64,000 nucleotides of DNA from Alkalicoccus halolimnae (GCF_008014775.2 NZ_CP144914.1:620001-684000); one strand, 5' to 3'. Shown: positions 24,484 through 33,008, counted from the stretch's first letter. The notes: generated from the letters alone by a model not told the origin. Numbers and translations are program-made.

Positions 24484-26352
24484 TTGAGATATACAGGAAG
24501 GATATTGATTTGTCTTATTAGTGTTTTGATTACCATAGTCTGGCTCATTTACCGTAACGTCACGGGAATACTGCTGGTGACTTATTACGAGATCATTATT
24601 TATATTCTTATTCTTCAGCCCGCTTTATGGTGGGTGGGTAAACAGTACGACAAATCGACTTATCATTCGAAAACACAGTTACTGCAGCAAAAAGAGTTGG
24701 AAAGCCTGTTCAATAATAATTATTCATTTCTTTGGGTTATCGACGAAATGGATAAAAAGCTGGTAGTTTCCAGAGGCATAGAAGAAATTGCTGGTTATAC
24801 TTCAAAAGAGTTCGAAGGGAATTTCGAACTTTGGATGTCGAGAACTTACCCTGAAGATCAAGAAAAAGTACATAATCACTACAGAAGACTGCTGGCTGGA
24901 TCTCCTTCTAAATGTGAATGGCGATTTTTCCGCAAGGATGGAGAAATCAGATGGCTGGAGGTTTTCGGGAATCCGATTTTTAGTGAATCTGGTACCTTGA
25001 TAAAATTAAATGGTGTAGCTTATGATATTACAGAGCGAAAACAGCTGGAAGAAAAACTTGAAAAAATGGCATATTACGATAGTTTGACAGGCTTACCTAA
25101 TCGCCGGTTTTTCAAAGAATCTTCCCAAAAAGCCATTTCCCGCTGTGTTCAATATAATCAAAATTTAGCAGTTATGTTTATCGATTTGGACAGGTTCAAA
25201 TTTATAAATGACACGATGGGGCACGATATAGGGGACAAGCTTTTAAAGAAAGTCAGTAAAAGAATCAGTCGATGTATTCGTGATACAGATATTGTGGCCC
25301 GTCACGGTGGAGATGAATTTATCATTTTACTTGATGATATAGAAAAACCGGAAGTAAGTAAGATTGCTGCACGAATCCTGAATGAGTTCAGCACGCCCTT
25401 CGAATTGGAAGAAGGAGAATTATTCACTACTCCAAGCATTGGGATCAGCTTGTATCCACGAGATGGAGAAAATATAGCCGCGCTTACGAAAAAAGCAGAT
25501 AATGCAATGTATCTCGCTAAAAAGCGGGGGAAAAATAATTTCCAATTTTATGTATATGAGAACGAAGATATTATGGAGAGAAGGTTGAAAATAGAACAGG
25601 GGTTAAAAGCTGCTTTAGATAACAGCGAATTCGAACTTCATTATCAGCCGAAAATCGTTTTAACATCCGGGGAAATATGTGGAGTGGAAGCCCTGCTCCG
25701 TTGGAGACATCCAGAATTAGGGGTGATTTCTCCGTTAGAATTTATTCCTGTTGCTGAAGAAACAGGCTTCATCCGAAAAATAGGGGAGTGGGTCATTAAA
25801 GAAGCATGCAGACAAAATAAGCTGTGGCAGAAATCCGGTCTTTATATTAAAGTGGCTGTGAATGTTTCAAGTATCCAGTTTGAAGATGACCTTTTTGCAG
25901 AAAGAATACGGCAGGCTTTAATGGAAAGTCAACTATCACCTGAATATTTAGGAGTGGAAATAACAGAGAGTGTAATGCAGAACGTCGAGCTGACCTCAGT
26001 GACCCTTCATGAACTTAAACAACTGGGGGTGAAAGTATCTGTTGACGATTTCGGAACTGGTTATTCATCTTTAAGTGTTCTAAGTAAGATGCCTATCGAC
26101 TTAGTAAAGATTGATAAATCGTTTATAGATGAAATGCTTACTGATTCTAACACGGCTTCTCTGGTTAAGACGATGATTACGATGGCAGAAGATCTGGAAC
26201 TGGATATAATTGCTGAAGGAATAGAGAATGAACAGCAGGTTACTTTCCTGATTGAAAATGGCTGTCAGTTTGGACAGGGGTATTTATACAGTCCTCCAAT
26301 TCCGAGTGCAGAAACAGAAAAAATATTAAAGCAGCAATTAATGCCGGTTTAA
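24484..26352 (+). CDS. Membrane PAS-GGDEF-EAL protein (c-di-GMP turnover)
   Basis: 622 aa. Two membrane segments (about residues 5-25 and 30-52) are followed by a PAS domain (about 75-185, ending in the PAC-type GVAYDITERKQLEEKL). Next come a diguanylate cyclase domain (about 190-350) with intact GGDEF near residue 275, and an EAL phosphodiesterase domain (about 370-615) with EALLRWRHP near residue 402 and the later DDFGTGYSSL. Both active sites look complete, so it could make or degrade c-di-GMP; which prevails is likely set by the PAS signal. The start is TTG at 24484, 9 nt after GAGGTGAG. A repeat element ends about 47 nt upstream, so its promoter may lie in or next to that element. Confidence 0.88.
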   Translation: MRYTGRILICLISVLITIVWLIYRNVTGILLVTYYEIIIYILILQPALWWVGKQYDKSTYHSKTQLLQQKELESLFNNNYSFLWVIDEMDKKLVVSRGIEEIAGYTSKEFEGNFELWMSRTYPEDQEKVHNHYRRLLAGSPSKCEWRFFRKDGEIRWLEVFGNPIFSESGTLIKLNGVAYDITERKQLEEKLEKMAYYDSLTGLPNRRFFKESSQKAISRCVQYNQNLAVMFIDLDRFKFINDTMGHDIGDKLLKKVSKRISRCIRDTDIVARHGGDEFIILLDDIEKPEVSKIAARILNEFSTPFELEEGELFTTPSIGISLYPRDGENIAALTKKADNAMYLAKKRGKNNFQFYVYENEDIMERRLKIEQGLKAALDNSEFELHYQPKIVLTSGEICGVEALLRWRHPELGVISPLEFIPVAEETGFIRKIGEWVIKEACRQNKLWQKSGLYIKVAVNVSSIQFEDDLFAERIRQALMESQLSPEYLGVEITESVMQNVELTSVTLHELKQLGVKVSVDDFGTGYSSLSVLSKMPIDLVKIDKSFIDEMLTDSNTASLVKTMITMAEDLELDIIAEGIENEQQVTFLIENGCQFGQGYLYSPPIPSAETEKILKQQLMPV

Positions 26353-26409
26353 AACTATGAATATTTTTAAATGAATCTCTCCTGAAATGCATTCACCAAT
26401 AATCACTTT

Positions 26410-26443
26410 AAGCCTTCATGACAGTGTTTGTCATGAAGGCTTA
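26410..26443. terminator. Terminator hairpin between convergent genes
   Basis: AAGCCTTCATGACA pairs with TGTCATGAAGGCTT around a short loop. It lies 57 nt after the GGDEF-EAL stop and 50 nt after the minus-strand permease stop. The T tract is poor on both sides. Confidence 0.6.
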
Positions 26444-26493
26444 TCAATGGTTCTGATGCCAGTTCATTTTTAAGGTGTCTCAGCAGGCTGCCA

Positions 26494-27201
26494 TTACTCC
26501 ATTTTTATTCTGACATCCTTTAAAACGACAAAAGCGAAGAAAAAAAGACTCATGACGAGCAGCATACTGGCAAGGAAAGAAAATAGAAAAGGAAGAGCCT
26601 GAGGTGGAAAAGTAAAGCCGAGCAGAAAAGTTTCGGTTTCCCAAAGAAAGCTTTCCAAAATTAATATTACAATACCGGCAGCAGTGAAACCTAATCCGTA
26701 AAGCCACCCATAACGATAGTAGCCGGAAGAGATAAACATACCGAGTGCAAAGTACACCCAGGAACTGAGAATATAGATCATGAAAGAGGTAATCAAATTA
26801 GTTTCCTCGTTGAAAGGATAAGCAGAGAGAAAGTTTCCTTCCTTCGCAGCTTCCGGGAGCAGGAAATTTTCAATGCCGAGTAACAGGAAGGTAATAACCG
26901 CAAATAAGACAGCGGCTGCTGCAGAGGCCTGAATGGAAGAAGTTAAGAAAACTCTTCTCGTCAGTCCGTTGCTGACAAAGTACTCAAGGAACCTGTAGAC
27001 GATCAGCAGTCCTGTGACGAGCATAAAGATTTTAGTGAACTGATGCGCGAATTCTGCGAAACCGGTCATTTCCATTTCAGAAACAGAAAAAAAGAAATAT
27101 AGTAAATGCTGAAGGATTCTTATAGTAAGCACAATACCGATCAGCCATCCTGCCCACTTTAAAAGCTCCATAAACAGTTCAGCGGCGGTGCTCCGTTTCA
27201 T
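26494..27201 (-). CDS. ABC-transporter membrane subunit (unrecognised family)
   Basis: 235-aa hydrophobic protein with about six membrane segments and no soluble domain. It overlaps the upstream ATP-binding gene by 23 nt and has its own GGGGAGGAG just before the ATG, so the two are translated as a pair and it is most likely the permease partner. I do not recognise the family; its size fits ABC-2-like exporters or bacitracin-type permeases. The 3' end faces the GGDEF-EAL gene. Confidence 0.65.
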   Translation of the reverse strand: MKRSTAAELFMELLKWAGWLIGIVLTIRILQHLLYFFFSVSEMEMTGFAEFAHQFTKIFMLVTGLLIVYRFLEYFVSNGLTRRVFLTSSIQASAAAAVLFAVITFLLLGIENFLLPEAAKEGNFLSAYPFNEETNLITSFMIYILSSWVYFALGMFISSGYYRYGWLYGLGFTAAGIVILILESFLWETETFLLGFTFPPQALPFLFSFLASMLLVMSLFFFAFVVLKDVRIKME

Positions 27202-28075
27202 TGTGCTCCTCCCCCTTTGTCAGTTGGGTAATCACGTCCTGAAAACGAAGAGTGCTGATGCGCAGTCCCGACTTCCTTGCCTGTTGAAGAGTCTCGGAAG
27301 GGATTTCTCCGTAAACGGCTACGGATTTGCCGGTGCCCAGTCGTTCTTCATTTAAAATCTCATATGGTTTTGTGATGGCATCAACGATTTCAGCATCACC
27401 GGTTACCGATATGCCTTTGGAAATAATGCTCGTATAATCATCGTGCAATACGACTTTTCCTTCGCTCAGGACAATAATTTCCTCTAAAAGATGCTCCATT
27501 TCTGAAGCGAAGCGCGTAGACAGAATAAATGTCCGGGGGAGGCGGGTTTGTTCATCAAGCAGTTCATCGTAAAAGAGTTTTCTTACCGGCTCATCGATCC
27601 CGAGATAAGCTTCATCAAAAATGGTGACAGGAGCTCTGGCTGCGAGGCCGCAGATGATCTGGAAAATTCCGGCCATTCCCTTGGAAAAAGTATTTACCGG
27701 TGAATTCAGATCAAGCTTGAATTTATCGGCCAGATCCAGCGCATAGCCCATATCGAAATAGACACGGTGCCGGGCTAAAATTTCCAGTTTTCGTTTTGCT
27801 TTGTGGTAATCTGTTTCAAAACTTCGGGGATAAACAAAATATACAAAAGGTGTAAGGCGGGCGTTTTCGAACAACGTTTCTTCATTCAGTGTCACAGTGC
27901 CTGAAGAGGGTTTCTGAAAAGAAGCGATAAGACTTAACAGCGACGTTTTACCGGCACCGTTCCGGCCGAACAACCCGTATATTTTGTGAGGACGAAAAAC
28001 GAGGTTGATATTTTTTAATGCGTGCACCGGTCCGTAGTGAAGATTTACTTGTTTAAATTCAAGTTCTGCTTTCAT
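27179..28075 (-). CDS. ABC transporter ATP-binding protein (ABC-2/YtrB-like)
   Basis: 298-aa nucleotide-binding subunit. The Walker A motif GRNGAGKTS is near residue 38 and the Walker B VTIFDEAY near residue 160. The signature loop is the divergent FSKGMAGIFQI rather than LSGGQ, as seen in YtrB-like exporters. A roughly 90-residue C-terminal extension follows the ATPase core. ATG at 28075 follows AGGAGAGG by about 6 nt; the longer ORF to 28108 lacks a site. No GntR-type regulator is adjacent, unlike many YtrB systems. Cargo unknown. Confidence 0.85.
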   Translation of the reverse strand: MKAELEFKQVNLHYGPVHALKNINLVFRPHKIYGLFGRNGAGKTSLLSLIASFQKPSSGTVTLNEETLFENARLTPFVYFVYPRSFETDYHKAKRKLEILARHRVYFDMGYALDLADKFKLDLNSPVNTFSKGMAGIFQIICGLAARAPVTIFDEAYLGIDEPVRKLFYDELLDEQTRLPRTFILSTRFASEMEHLLEEIIVLSEGKVVLHDDYTSIISKGISVTGDAEIVDAITKPYEILNEERLGTGKSVAVYGEIPSETLQQARKSGLRISTLRFQDVITQLTKGEEHNETEHRR

Positions 28076-28276
28076 AACTGTCCTCTCCTTTTTTGAAAGC
28101 CGATCCATTGGGCCCGTAAACGTACGCCGTTATCAACATGCTCATCTGCCTGGAAGGTTGTCTGTACAATAGAAAACGGCCTAAAGCTGTATTACAAAAA
28201 CATGCTTATGTATATAAATGTATAACTTTGGGATGATTTGTCAATATAATAATTACATTTTAGTGAGGAGGAATAT

Positions 28277-28312
28277 AAAAAATCGTCATGAAAAAGGGTT
28301 TTCATGACGATT
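28277..28312 (-). terminator. Terminator after the flavodoxin gene (minus strand)
   Basis: AATCGTCATGAAAA/TTTTCATGACGATT stem; read on the minus strand it is followed by a run of T. Confidence 0.7.
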
Positions 28313-28353
28313 CGGACATTATTCATGTAATAGTAATCAAATTTTGAGTGACT

Positions 28354-28803
28354 TTACTGAGAAAGAAGAGAAGCAGAAATTTCTTTGCTGAACAGGGAAG
28401 CTTTTTCTTCCACTTCCTCTTCATCGAGCATTATATCGACTTTCATGCTTTCCGTAATCATCTTTCCCCCCCGTGCTTTCAGGAGATCGGTAAATTTATC
28501 GACTGCTCCTGCGAAATGATCGTAAAAAGTGTCTCCTGAACCAAATACAGCCGTTGGTTTTCCATCGAGCTCCATTTCCTCGATCTCTTCATAAATATCG
28601 AGCATATCATCCGGGACATCCCCATCCCCGTACGTATACGTTCCAATCAGGACAGCATCATACGCGGGAAGGTCACTCCCGGAAATCTCATACGACTCTT
28701 TTACATCCACTTCGATGGCCCCGCTCTTCAGATTTTCTTCTATAAGAGAAGCGAGTTCCTCGGTATGGCCGTTCAATGTAGCATATATAATAACAACTTT
28801 CAT
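28354..28803 (-). CDS. Flavodoxin (short chain, YkuN/YkuP-like)
   Basis: 149-aa FMN electron carrier. The phosphate-binding loop is YATLNGHTEELA (residues 7-18). The isoalloxazine-side loops are GTYTYGDGDVPDDM near residue 56 and FGSGDTFYDHFAGAVD near residue 90. In Bacillus, such flavodoxins replace ferredoxin when iron is low and donate to P450 or desaturase enzymes. ATG at 28803 (AAGAAGGTG just before it) is chosen over an in-frame TTG at 28821 that has no site. Monocistronic, with its own terminator. Confidence 0.9.
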   Translation of the reverse strand: MKVVIIYATLNGHTEELASLIEENLKSGAIEVDVKESYEISGSDLPAYDAVLIGTYTYGDGDVPDDMLDIYEEIEEMELDGKPTAVFGSGDTFYDHFAGAVDKFTDLLKARGGKMITESMKVDIMLDEEEVEEKASLFSKEISASLLSQ

Positions 28804-28950
28804 CTTAACACCTTCTTTCAAAAAATAGTTCTTTATTAATTTATTATATAAGGAATGAGAAAGCTAAAGAAAGGGAACAAAAGAAAATAAGGATTTTCGA
28901 TGGGATTTCCTGTTGTCATAGGTACGATTTAAAGGAGAGGATGAGGGGAC

Positions 28951-30174
28951 TTGAAGCCAATTAATATTCATTCTGAAATAGGGGAGCTTACATCCGTGCT
29001 GGTTCACCGCCCGGGAAATGAAATCGAAAACTTGACGCCTGAATCGATGGAACAGCTTTTATTTGATGATATTCCTTATTTACCTGCGATGCAGAAGGAA
29101 CATGATGTCTTTGCCGCTGCTCTTCAGGAGCGGGGAATTGAAGTCCTCTATCTTGATAAACTGATGGCGGAATCCCTGCAGAGTGAAGAGGCTCGATCGG
29201 ATTTTGTAGAGAAAATGATGAGGGAATCGAGGCTTCCGGCTGATGGATCATCAAAGGCGCTGAAAGAATATCTTCTTTCCAAAAATTCTCCTGACCTTGT
29301 CGATTGTATGATTTCCGGAGTTTTAAAAGAAGAACTTCCTGAACAGAAAAAGCAGCACTTGTATGAAATGATGGCGCGCCACTATCCTTTTTATCTTGAT
29401 CCGATGCCCAACTTATATTTCACGAGAGATCCTGCGGCGGTAATCGGAGAAGGGATTTCCATTAATCCGATGAGCCAGCCTGCGCGCAGGCGCGAATCCA
29501 TGTTTATAGAACACATTATCCATCGTCATCCGCGTTTTTCGGGAGTGGATATTCCCCTCTGGATTGACCGGTTATATGACTTTCCTATTGAAGGAGGAGA
29601 TGAGCTGGTTCTGAGTAAAACGGTTCTTGCTGTCGGAGTGAGTGAGAGAACCTCGGCCCGGGCTGTGGAGCAGATTGCAGAGAATCTTTTCAAGCAGCGC
29701 AGCGGTATTGAAAAAGTGGTAGCCGTGGAGATTCCTAAAAAAAGATCTTCCATGCATCTGGACACGGTGTTTACGATGGTTGATTACGACCAGTTCACGA
29801 CACATGCCCAGGTAGTTGATAAAGATGGAAAGATGAACATTTTTATTCTCGAAAAAGGAGATCCGATCCGCATTTACCGGCGGGAGAATTTGAAGGAGAC
29901 CTTGAAGGAAGTGCTCGGCCTTGCGGAAGTGAATTTAATTCCGTGCGGGGGAGAGGATAAAATAGCTTCGGCCAGAGAGCAGTGGAACGATGGGTCTAAT
30001 ACGCTCGCGATCGCTCCGGGATCAGTAGTTACGTACGAGCGCAATTATGTATCCAATGAGCTGCTTCGGGATAACGGAATAGAAGTGATCGAAGTACCCA
30101 GCTCTGAACTTGTAAGAGGAAGGGGCGGCCCGCGCTGCATGAGTATGCCGCTTTACAGAAAAGACTTGAAATAA
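28951..30174 (+). CDS. arcA: Arginine deiminase
   Basis: 407-aa enzyme hydrolysing arginine to citrulline and ammonia. It starts [19 protein letters not shown], the family opening. Further marks are the substrate-binding [20 protein letters not shown], the catalytic Glu/His segment [11 protein letters not shown], and the nucleophile Cys in [13 protein letters not shown] at about residue 396. All key residues are present. The start is TTG at 28951 behind AAAGGAGAGG. No arcB, arcC, arcD or ArgR/Crp-type regulator is adjacent, so it is not in a classical ADI operon; ammonia production for acid resistance or arginine catabolism through a distant operon are the options. Confidence 0.92.
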   Translation: MKPINIHSEIGELTSVLVHRPGNEIENLTPESMEQLLFDDIPYLPAMQKEHDVFAAALQERGIEVLYLDKLMAESLQSEEARSDFVEKMMRESRLPADGSSKALKEYLLSKNSPDLVDCMISGVLKEELPEQKKQHLYEMMARHYPFYLDPMPNLYFTRDPAAVIGEGISINPMSQPARRRESMFIEHIIHRHPRFSGVDIPLWIDRLYDFPIEGGDELVLSKTVLAVGVSERTSARAVEQIAENLFKQRSGIEKVVAVEIPKKRSSMHLDTVFTMVDYDQFTTHAQVVDKDGKMNIFILEKGDPIRIYRRENLKETLKEVLGLAEVNLIPCGGEDKIASAREQWNDGSNTLAIAPGSVVTYERNYVSNELLRDNGIEVIEVPSSELVRGRGGPRCMSMPLYRKDLK

Positions 30175-30244
30175 AGGCATCACCGTTGAAAGGTACATTA
30201 TTATTGATACACAGGATGATTATATAATGCAGATAAATAGAGAG

Positions 30245-30277
30245 GCGCCGCCATGATAAAAGCCGTCATGGCGGCGC
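30245..30277 (+). terminator. GC-rich hairpin without T tract, abutted by a repeat
   Basis: Perfect 12-bp stem GCGCCGCCATGA/TCATGGCGGCGC. Instead of a T run it is followed at once by the AGGCTG end of the element at 30278, as if the insertion displaced the tail of arcA's terminator. Confidence 0.6.
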
Positions 30278-30386
30278 AGGCTGTTTATAAAGTGTTTATT
30301 ATGTACAGGCAGACGGTTCGCTGCTTCCGCCTCCCGGGGGGGAAGCGCACGTTCACCGATTTTCTACTTTATTTTCAAGGCAGCCT
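30278..30386 (+). repeat. Short (about 109 bp) non-coding element
   Basis: Begins AGGCTGTTTATAAAGTGTTT and ends with the reverse complement of AGGCTGCCTTGAAAATAAAG, so the termini are imperfect inverted repeats. The middle retains only CGGTTCGCTGCTTCCGCCTC and a fragment of the core. It looks like an internally deleted family member. Confidence 0.6.
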
Positions 30387-30410
30387 TTTATTGAATTGTA
30401 TCAATACTAA

Positions 30411-31256
30411 TTATAGATCTACGCCGAGCTTTGAAAAGTTTCGTCGTTTCATTTCTTTGAAAAGCACCGCGTAGGCGGTTAAAGCTACAAGGCTGGTGAG
30501 TACATAAACGAGATATTGAATAATCATCTGCAGAACACTGCTTCCCAAAGTCGTCTGTAGTACAGCCGCTGCTGTCCGGTCCACTAATGACATTGTAACG
30601 AAAAAGACAACTAAATAGGCGGTTATCCACCAGCCGAAACCGCGTGTGAATTTCCAGCTGCGGCTTATCCCGGCAAAATTTCCATCGATAACGGAAAAAC
30701 CGAAAAACAAGCAGATCCTCGCTGAAATATAAAGAGTGAGGATGACCGCTGCAGCAATACCGATGATTTCTATTATAAGTATTCCGGAAAGCGAAAAAAG
30801 TAAAATAGCGACAACGATGCCAATTCCAATAATGGTCATATAAAATATGTAGGCAATCCAGCTGCTGATCATTCGAAAATAACTGGCAAGGGCATGTCGA
30901 AGAGCCTGTTTTTCTGAAACTGGTTCATTTTCCCGCCAGATCAAATAGTATAATCCGGCTCCCCAGAGCAGCGGATAGCTGAGTAACAAAAGCAGGTCCA
31001 ATCCTATAAAAGGAGTTTGGACGGAAGAAAAAGCGTTTCCTTCCTGCTCGTTTAAAAATACTTGTGTCCATGTCTGCTCCGTCCCTTGACCCTGTATAAA
31101 CGGAAGACCAAAAACAGCCCCCAGAACGAGGTGCAGAACTAAAAGCGGCGCTGCAATCCAGCAGGCCACTTTCAGCAGGGAGGAGAAGCGTGTATTCAGT
31201 AAAGATAAGGTTTCTTTAACAAGCTCTGAAAATGTGCTCTCGGTGTCTCGACTCAT
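30411..31256 (-). CDS. Polytopic membrane protein of unknown function
   Basis: 281 aa with six predicted membrane segments and a soluble N-terminus. A conserved-looking ISRSWKFTRGFGWW motif near residue 200 resembles the DUF975/glycerophosphodiester-phosphodiesterase membrane-domain type of proteins, but I cannot name the family with confidence. GGAGGG lies 6 nt before the ATG. It begins 41 nt after the PapR-like ORF on the same strand with no terminator between, so it is probably co-transcribed and under the same peptide-sensing control. Its 3' end lies 24 nt from the repeat at 30278-30386. Confidence 0.6.
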   Translation of the reverse strand: MSRDTESTFSELVKETLSLLNTRFSSLLKVACWIAAPLLVLHLVLGAVFGLPFIQGQGTEQTWTQVFLNEQEGNAFSSVQTPFIGLDLLLLLSYPLLWGAGLYYLIWRENEPVSEKQALRHALASYFRMISSWIAYIFYMTIIGIGIVVAILLFSLSGILIIEIIGIAAAVILTLYISARICLFFGFSVIDGNFAGISRSWKFTRGFGWWITAYLVVFFVTMSLVDRTAAAVLQTTLGSSVLQMIIQYLVYVLTSLVALTAYAVLFKEMKRRNFSKLGVDL

Positions 31257-31297
31257 GCTTTACCCTCCCTCTAACATGTCTGCACTATCGAGCTTCC

Positions 31298-31420
31298 TTA
31301 TCTTTCGTATGGAAGGTCCTGCTGCTGCACTTCGCCTGCTTCCTGGAAATCAGCGGCGGAAACAGTACCAAATCCGGCAAATGTAAATGCCATCGCAAAT
31401 AATATGAAAAGTGTTTTCAT
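31298..31420 (-). CDS. PapR-like quorum-sensing propeptide (40 aa)
   Basis: Short ORF behind a strong AAGGAGGG placed 8 nt before the ATG. The product has an N-terminal signal peptide (MKTLFILFAMAFTFAGFG, then TVSAA) and a short hydrophilic tail, DFQEAGEVQQQDLPYER. The C-terminus DLPYE matches the heart of B. cereus PapR peptides, which end in DLPFE plus an aromatic or His residue. It is divergent from a PlcR-type regulator, its expected receptor. By analogy it would be exported by Sec, trimmed outside, re-imported by an oligopeptide permease and bound by the TPR domain of the regulator. Here the last residue is Arg, unlike known PapR types. The gene is outside usual ORF size limits. Identity as a PapR homologue is inference from motif plus context. 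Confidence 0.72.
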   Translation of the reverse strand: MKTLFILFAMAFTFAGFGTVSAADFQEAGEVQQQDLPYER

Positions 31421-31441
31421 GTGAACAACCCTCCTTAATGT

Positions 31442-31461
31442 AGTATAATTGTCCTAATACT
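31442..31461. promoter_or_regulatory. Dyad between papR-like and plcR-like genes; plcR-like promoter
   Basis: AGTATAA-ttgtcc-TAATACT is a near-perfect inverted repeat. Its outer TAT/ATA triplets are 10 nt apart, the same geometry as the B. cereus PlcR box (TATG-N8-CATA), although the inner G/C differ. It overlaps TATAAT (31444-31449), the likely -10 of the plus-strand gene (GTGAAC at 31421, 17-nt spacer). It is the only dyad in the 58-nt divergent spacer and a natural operator for the regulator. Confidence 0.5.
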
Positions 31462-31478
31462 GGAAAACAGGTGATCGA

Positions 31479-32372
31479 ATGAATAAAAACAAGCTTGGAC
31501 AATCTATCGAAATGCTCAGGAAAAAGAAAAACATGTCACAAGGGCAGCTCGCTGAAGGGATCTGCACCCAGCCGGCTGTTTCCCAGATTGAGAAAGGAAA
31601 AGTTTACCCTAAAGTAGATACTCTTTATTATTTCGCTTCCAAGCTGGACACTTCCTTATCGCACTTTGTTGAAGTCCTCCTCGAAGAACCGGAAGAAAAA
31701 CAAAATGAAGTGATCCAAAAACTCAATCGTTTAAGCACCGAGCAGAAACACGAAGAAATACTTGCCTGCATAAAAGGGCTCTCCAGCCCACTGCCTCCAT
31801 GGATGAAACTGTTTACGGGCTGGCTGCAATATTTAAGCGAACATTATTTAGGTTTTCGTTCACTAAAGGAAACGATTTACATATTCAAATCGCTCCTCCA
31901 GGAAGAGGATCCTATTCTTATCCGAAGAAATCATCTGCATATAAGCATTATGAATTCCATCGCCTTTCTGTATGCAGCGGACGGGCACTATCTGGAAAGC
32001 CTCTACTATTATGATAAAATTCTCTCGCCGGAAGAAGCTCTTCCTGTTTCTTCAGAAGTGATCGACATCGATATTTACCGCATCCGCGTCATGTACAATA
32101 AGGCAAAAACGCTTTACGATATGGGGGAAACGACAGCTTCCCTGGAAACGATTGAAGCTGGGATAGAAGCTTCCCTGCACAAAGAAAGTATGGCTCTTCT
32201 CGGTCAGTTTTACTACTATAAAGGCCAGTGTTATGAAAAGCTTGATGAAGAAAAAGAAATCATCTGTGAATGCTACCAGCGTGCGCTGTCTCTATTTGAA
32301 ATTCTAAATAAAAAACTGTACAGCAGACTTTTATGGGAGCATAAATCCTCCTTTTTAAATCAGCTGGACTAA
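31479..32372 (+). CDS. PlcR-family transcription regulator (HTH + TPR, RRNPP)
   Basis: 297 aa. The N-terminal Xre-type HTH (about residues 5-60) contains MLRKKKNMSQGQLAEGICTQ and AVSQIEKGKVYP; the same layout is known in PlcR. The remainder is a helical TPR array (about residues 75-290). The segment SMALLGQFYYYKGQCYEKL near residue 235 closely resembles the corresponding PlcR segment, as does VMYNKAKTLYDMGE. PlcR proteins bind a re-imported peptide in the TPR groove and activate genes for secreted factors. A PapR-like gene is divergent 58 nt away. AGGTGATC lies just before the ATG. This is PlcR/NprR-type, not Rap, because the HTH is present. Confidence 0.85.
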   Translation: MNKNKLGQSIEMLRKKKNMSQGQLAEGICTQPAVSQIEKGKVYPKVDTLYYFASKLDTSLSHFVEVLLEEPEEKQNEVIQKLNRLSTEQKHEEILACIKGLSSPLPPWMKLFTGWLQYLSEHYLGFRSLKETIYIFKSLLQEEDPILIRRNHLHISIMNSIAFLYAADGHYLESLYYYDKILSPEEALPVSSEVIDIDIYRIRVMYNKAKTLYDMGETTASLETIEAGIEASLHKESMALLGQFYYYKGQCYEKLDEEKEIICECYQRALSLFEILNKKLYSRLLWEHKSSFLNQLD

Positions 32373-32526
32373 TTCTTTTGACTTCGGACCGGCAGAAGAC
32401 TGCCTGTAATTAAACGGTATGATTGGAATTTTCTTAATATTTGATTTTCATCCTACCTTTCGAAAAATAGAAATGCAACCTTCTTACACGAAAAAAATAT
32501 AAGCATGCTTATGTTACCGACAAAAA

Positions 32527-32559
32527 ACGAGCAGGGAGCCCGTGCGGCTCCCTGCTCGT
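32527..32559 (-). terminator. Terminator hairpin, left copy
   Basis: Perfect 14-bp stem ACGAGCAGGGAGCC/GGCTCCCTGCTCGT with a CGTGC loop, preceded by an A run (a T run on the minus strand) but with no T run on the plus side. A second copy is at 32971-33003. Confidence 0.75.
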
Positions 32560-32970
32560 CAGAGTGTTGATTAAGTAAAGAAAGAAGTTTATTTATTCTA
32601 TTCCTTGCATTTTCTCCTGCGCTTACCGGCGGAAGCCTGCCGTGGGGCTTGTCTTCAGCTATTTCCAATGCCTGGCTGCATTGGAAAGGATCTTCAGACT
32701 GCGCTTTAATCCCACTGGCGTCCCCGCCGGACACTGCAGAGAAAATCACTTTTTTTATAGGAAAAACCTGTATGAAGTACGCTTGTTTTCGCAGCAAAGT
32801 CTTTCTTTTTGTTCAGATGCTGGAGCTGTAGAAGGTGACTCCGGAAGAATGATTCTTTGTTTTATGAAAAGGAGGTCAGCTGAGAGAGTGCCCTCCGGAA
32901 ATCGACTCTTCGAAAGTGGAAACAGCCAACTATATACATATACAGGAAGAATTACTTTGTAAACAGCCTA
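32560..32970 (+). repeat. Non-coding element inserted between two copies of a terminator hairpin
   Basis: About 410 bp. It contains a stem-loop core of the CCGGCGG type (CCGGCGGAAGCCTGCCG at 32627, CTTCAGCTA, AAAGGATCTTCAGACTGCGC, then GGCGTCCCCGCCGG) plus, near 32840-32905, a second degenerate inverted core (GGTGACTCCGGAAGAATG, then GCCCTCCGGAAATCG). Bounded by 33-nt hairpins. No gene supported. Confidence 0.65.
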
Positions 32971-33008
32971 ACGAGCAGGGAGCCCGTCCGGCCCCCTGCT
33001 CGTTTTTA
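32971..33008 (+). terminator. Terminator hairpin, right copy
   Basis: ACGAGCAGGGAGCC/GGCCCCCTGCTCGT (one mismatch against the left copy) followed by TTTTT. Together with the left copy it would make one bidirectional terminator for the convergent plcR-like and SDR genes if the element were removed. Confidence 0.75.

Noticed and set aside
32490..32510. Palindrome ATAAGCATGCTTAT after the plcR-like gene as a terminator or operator
   Set aside because: AT-rich, no T tract, not upstream of a gene start; too little to call.
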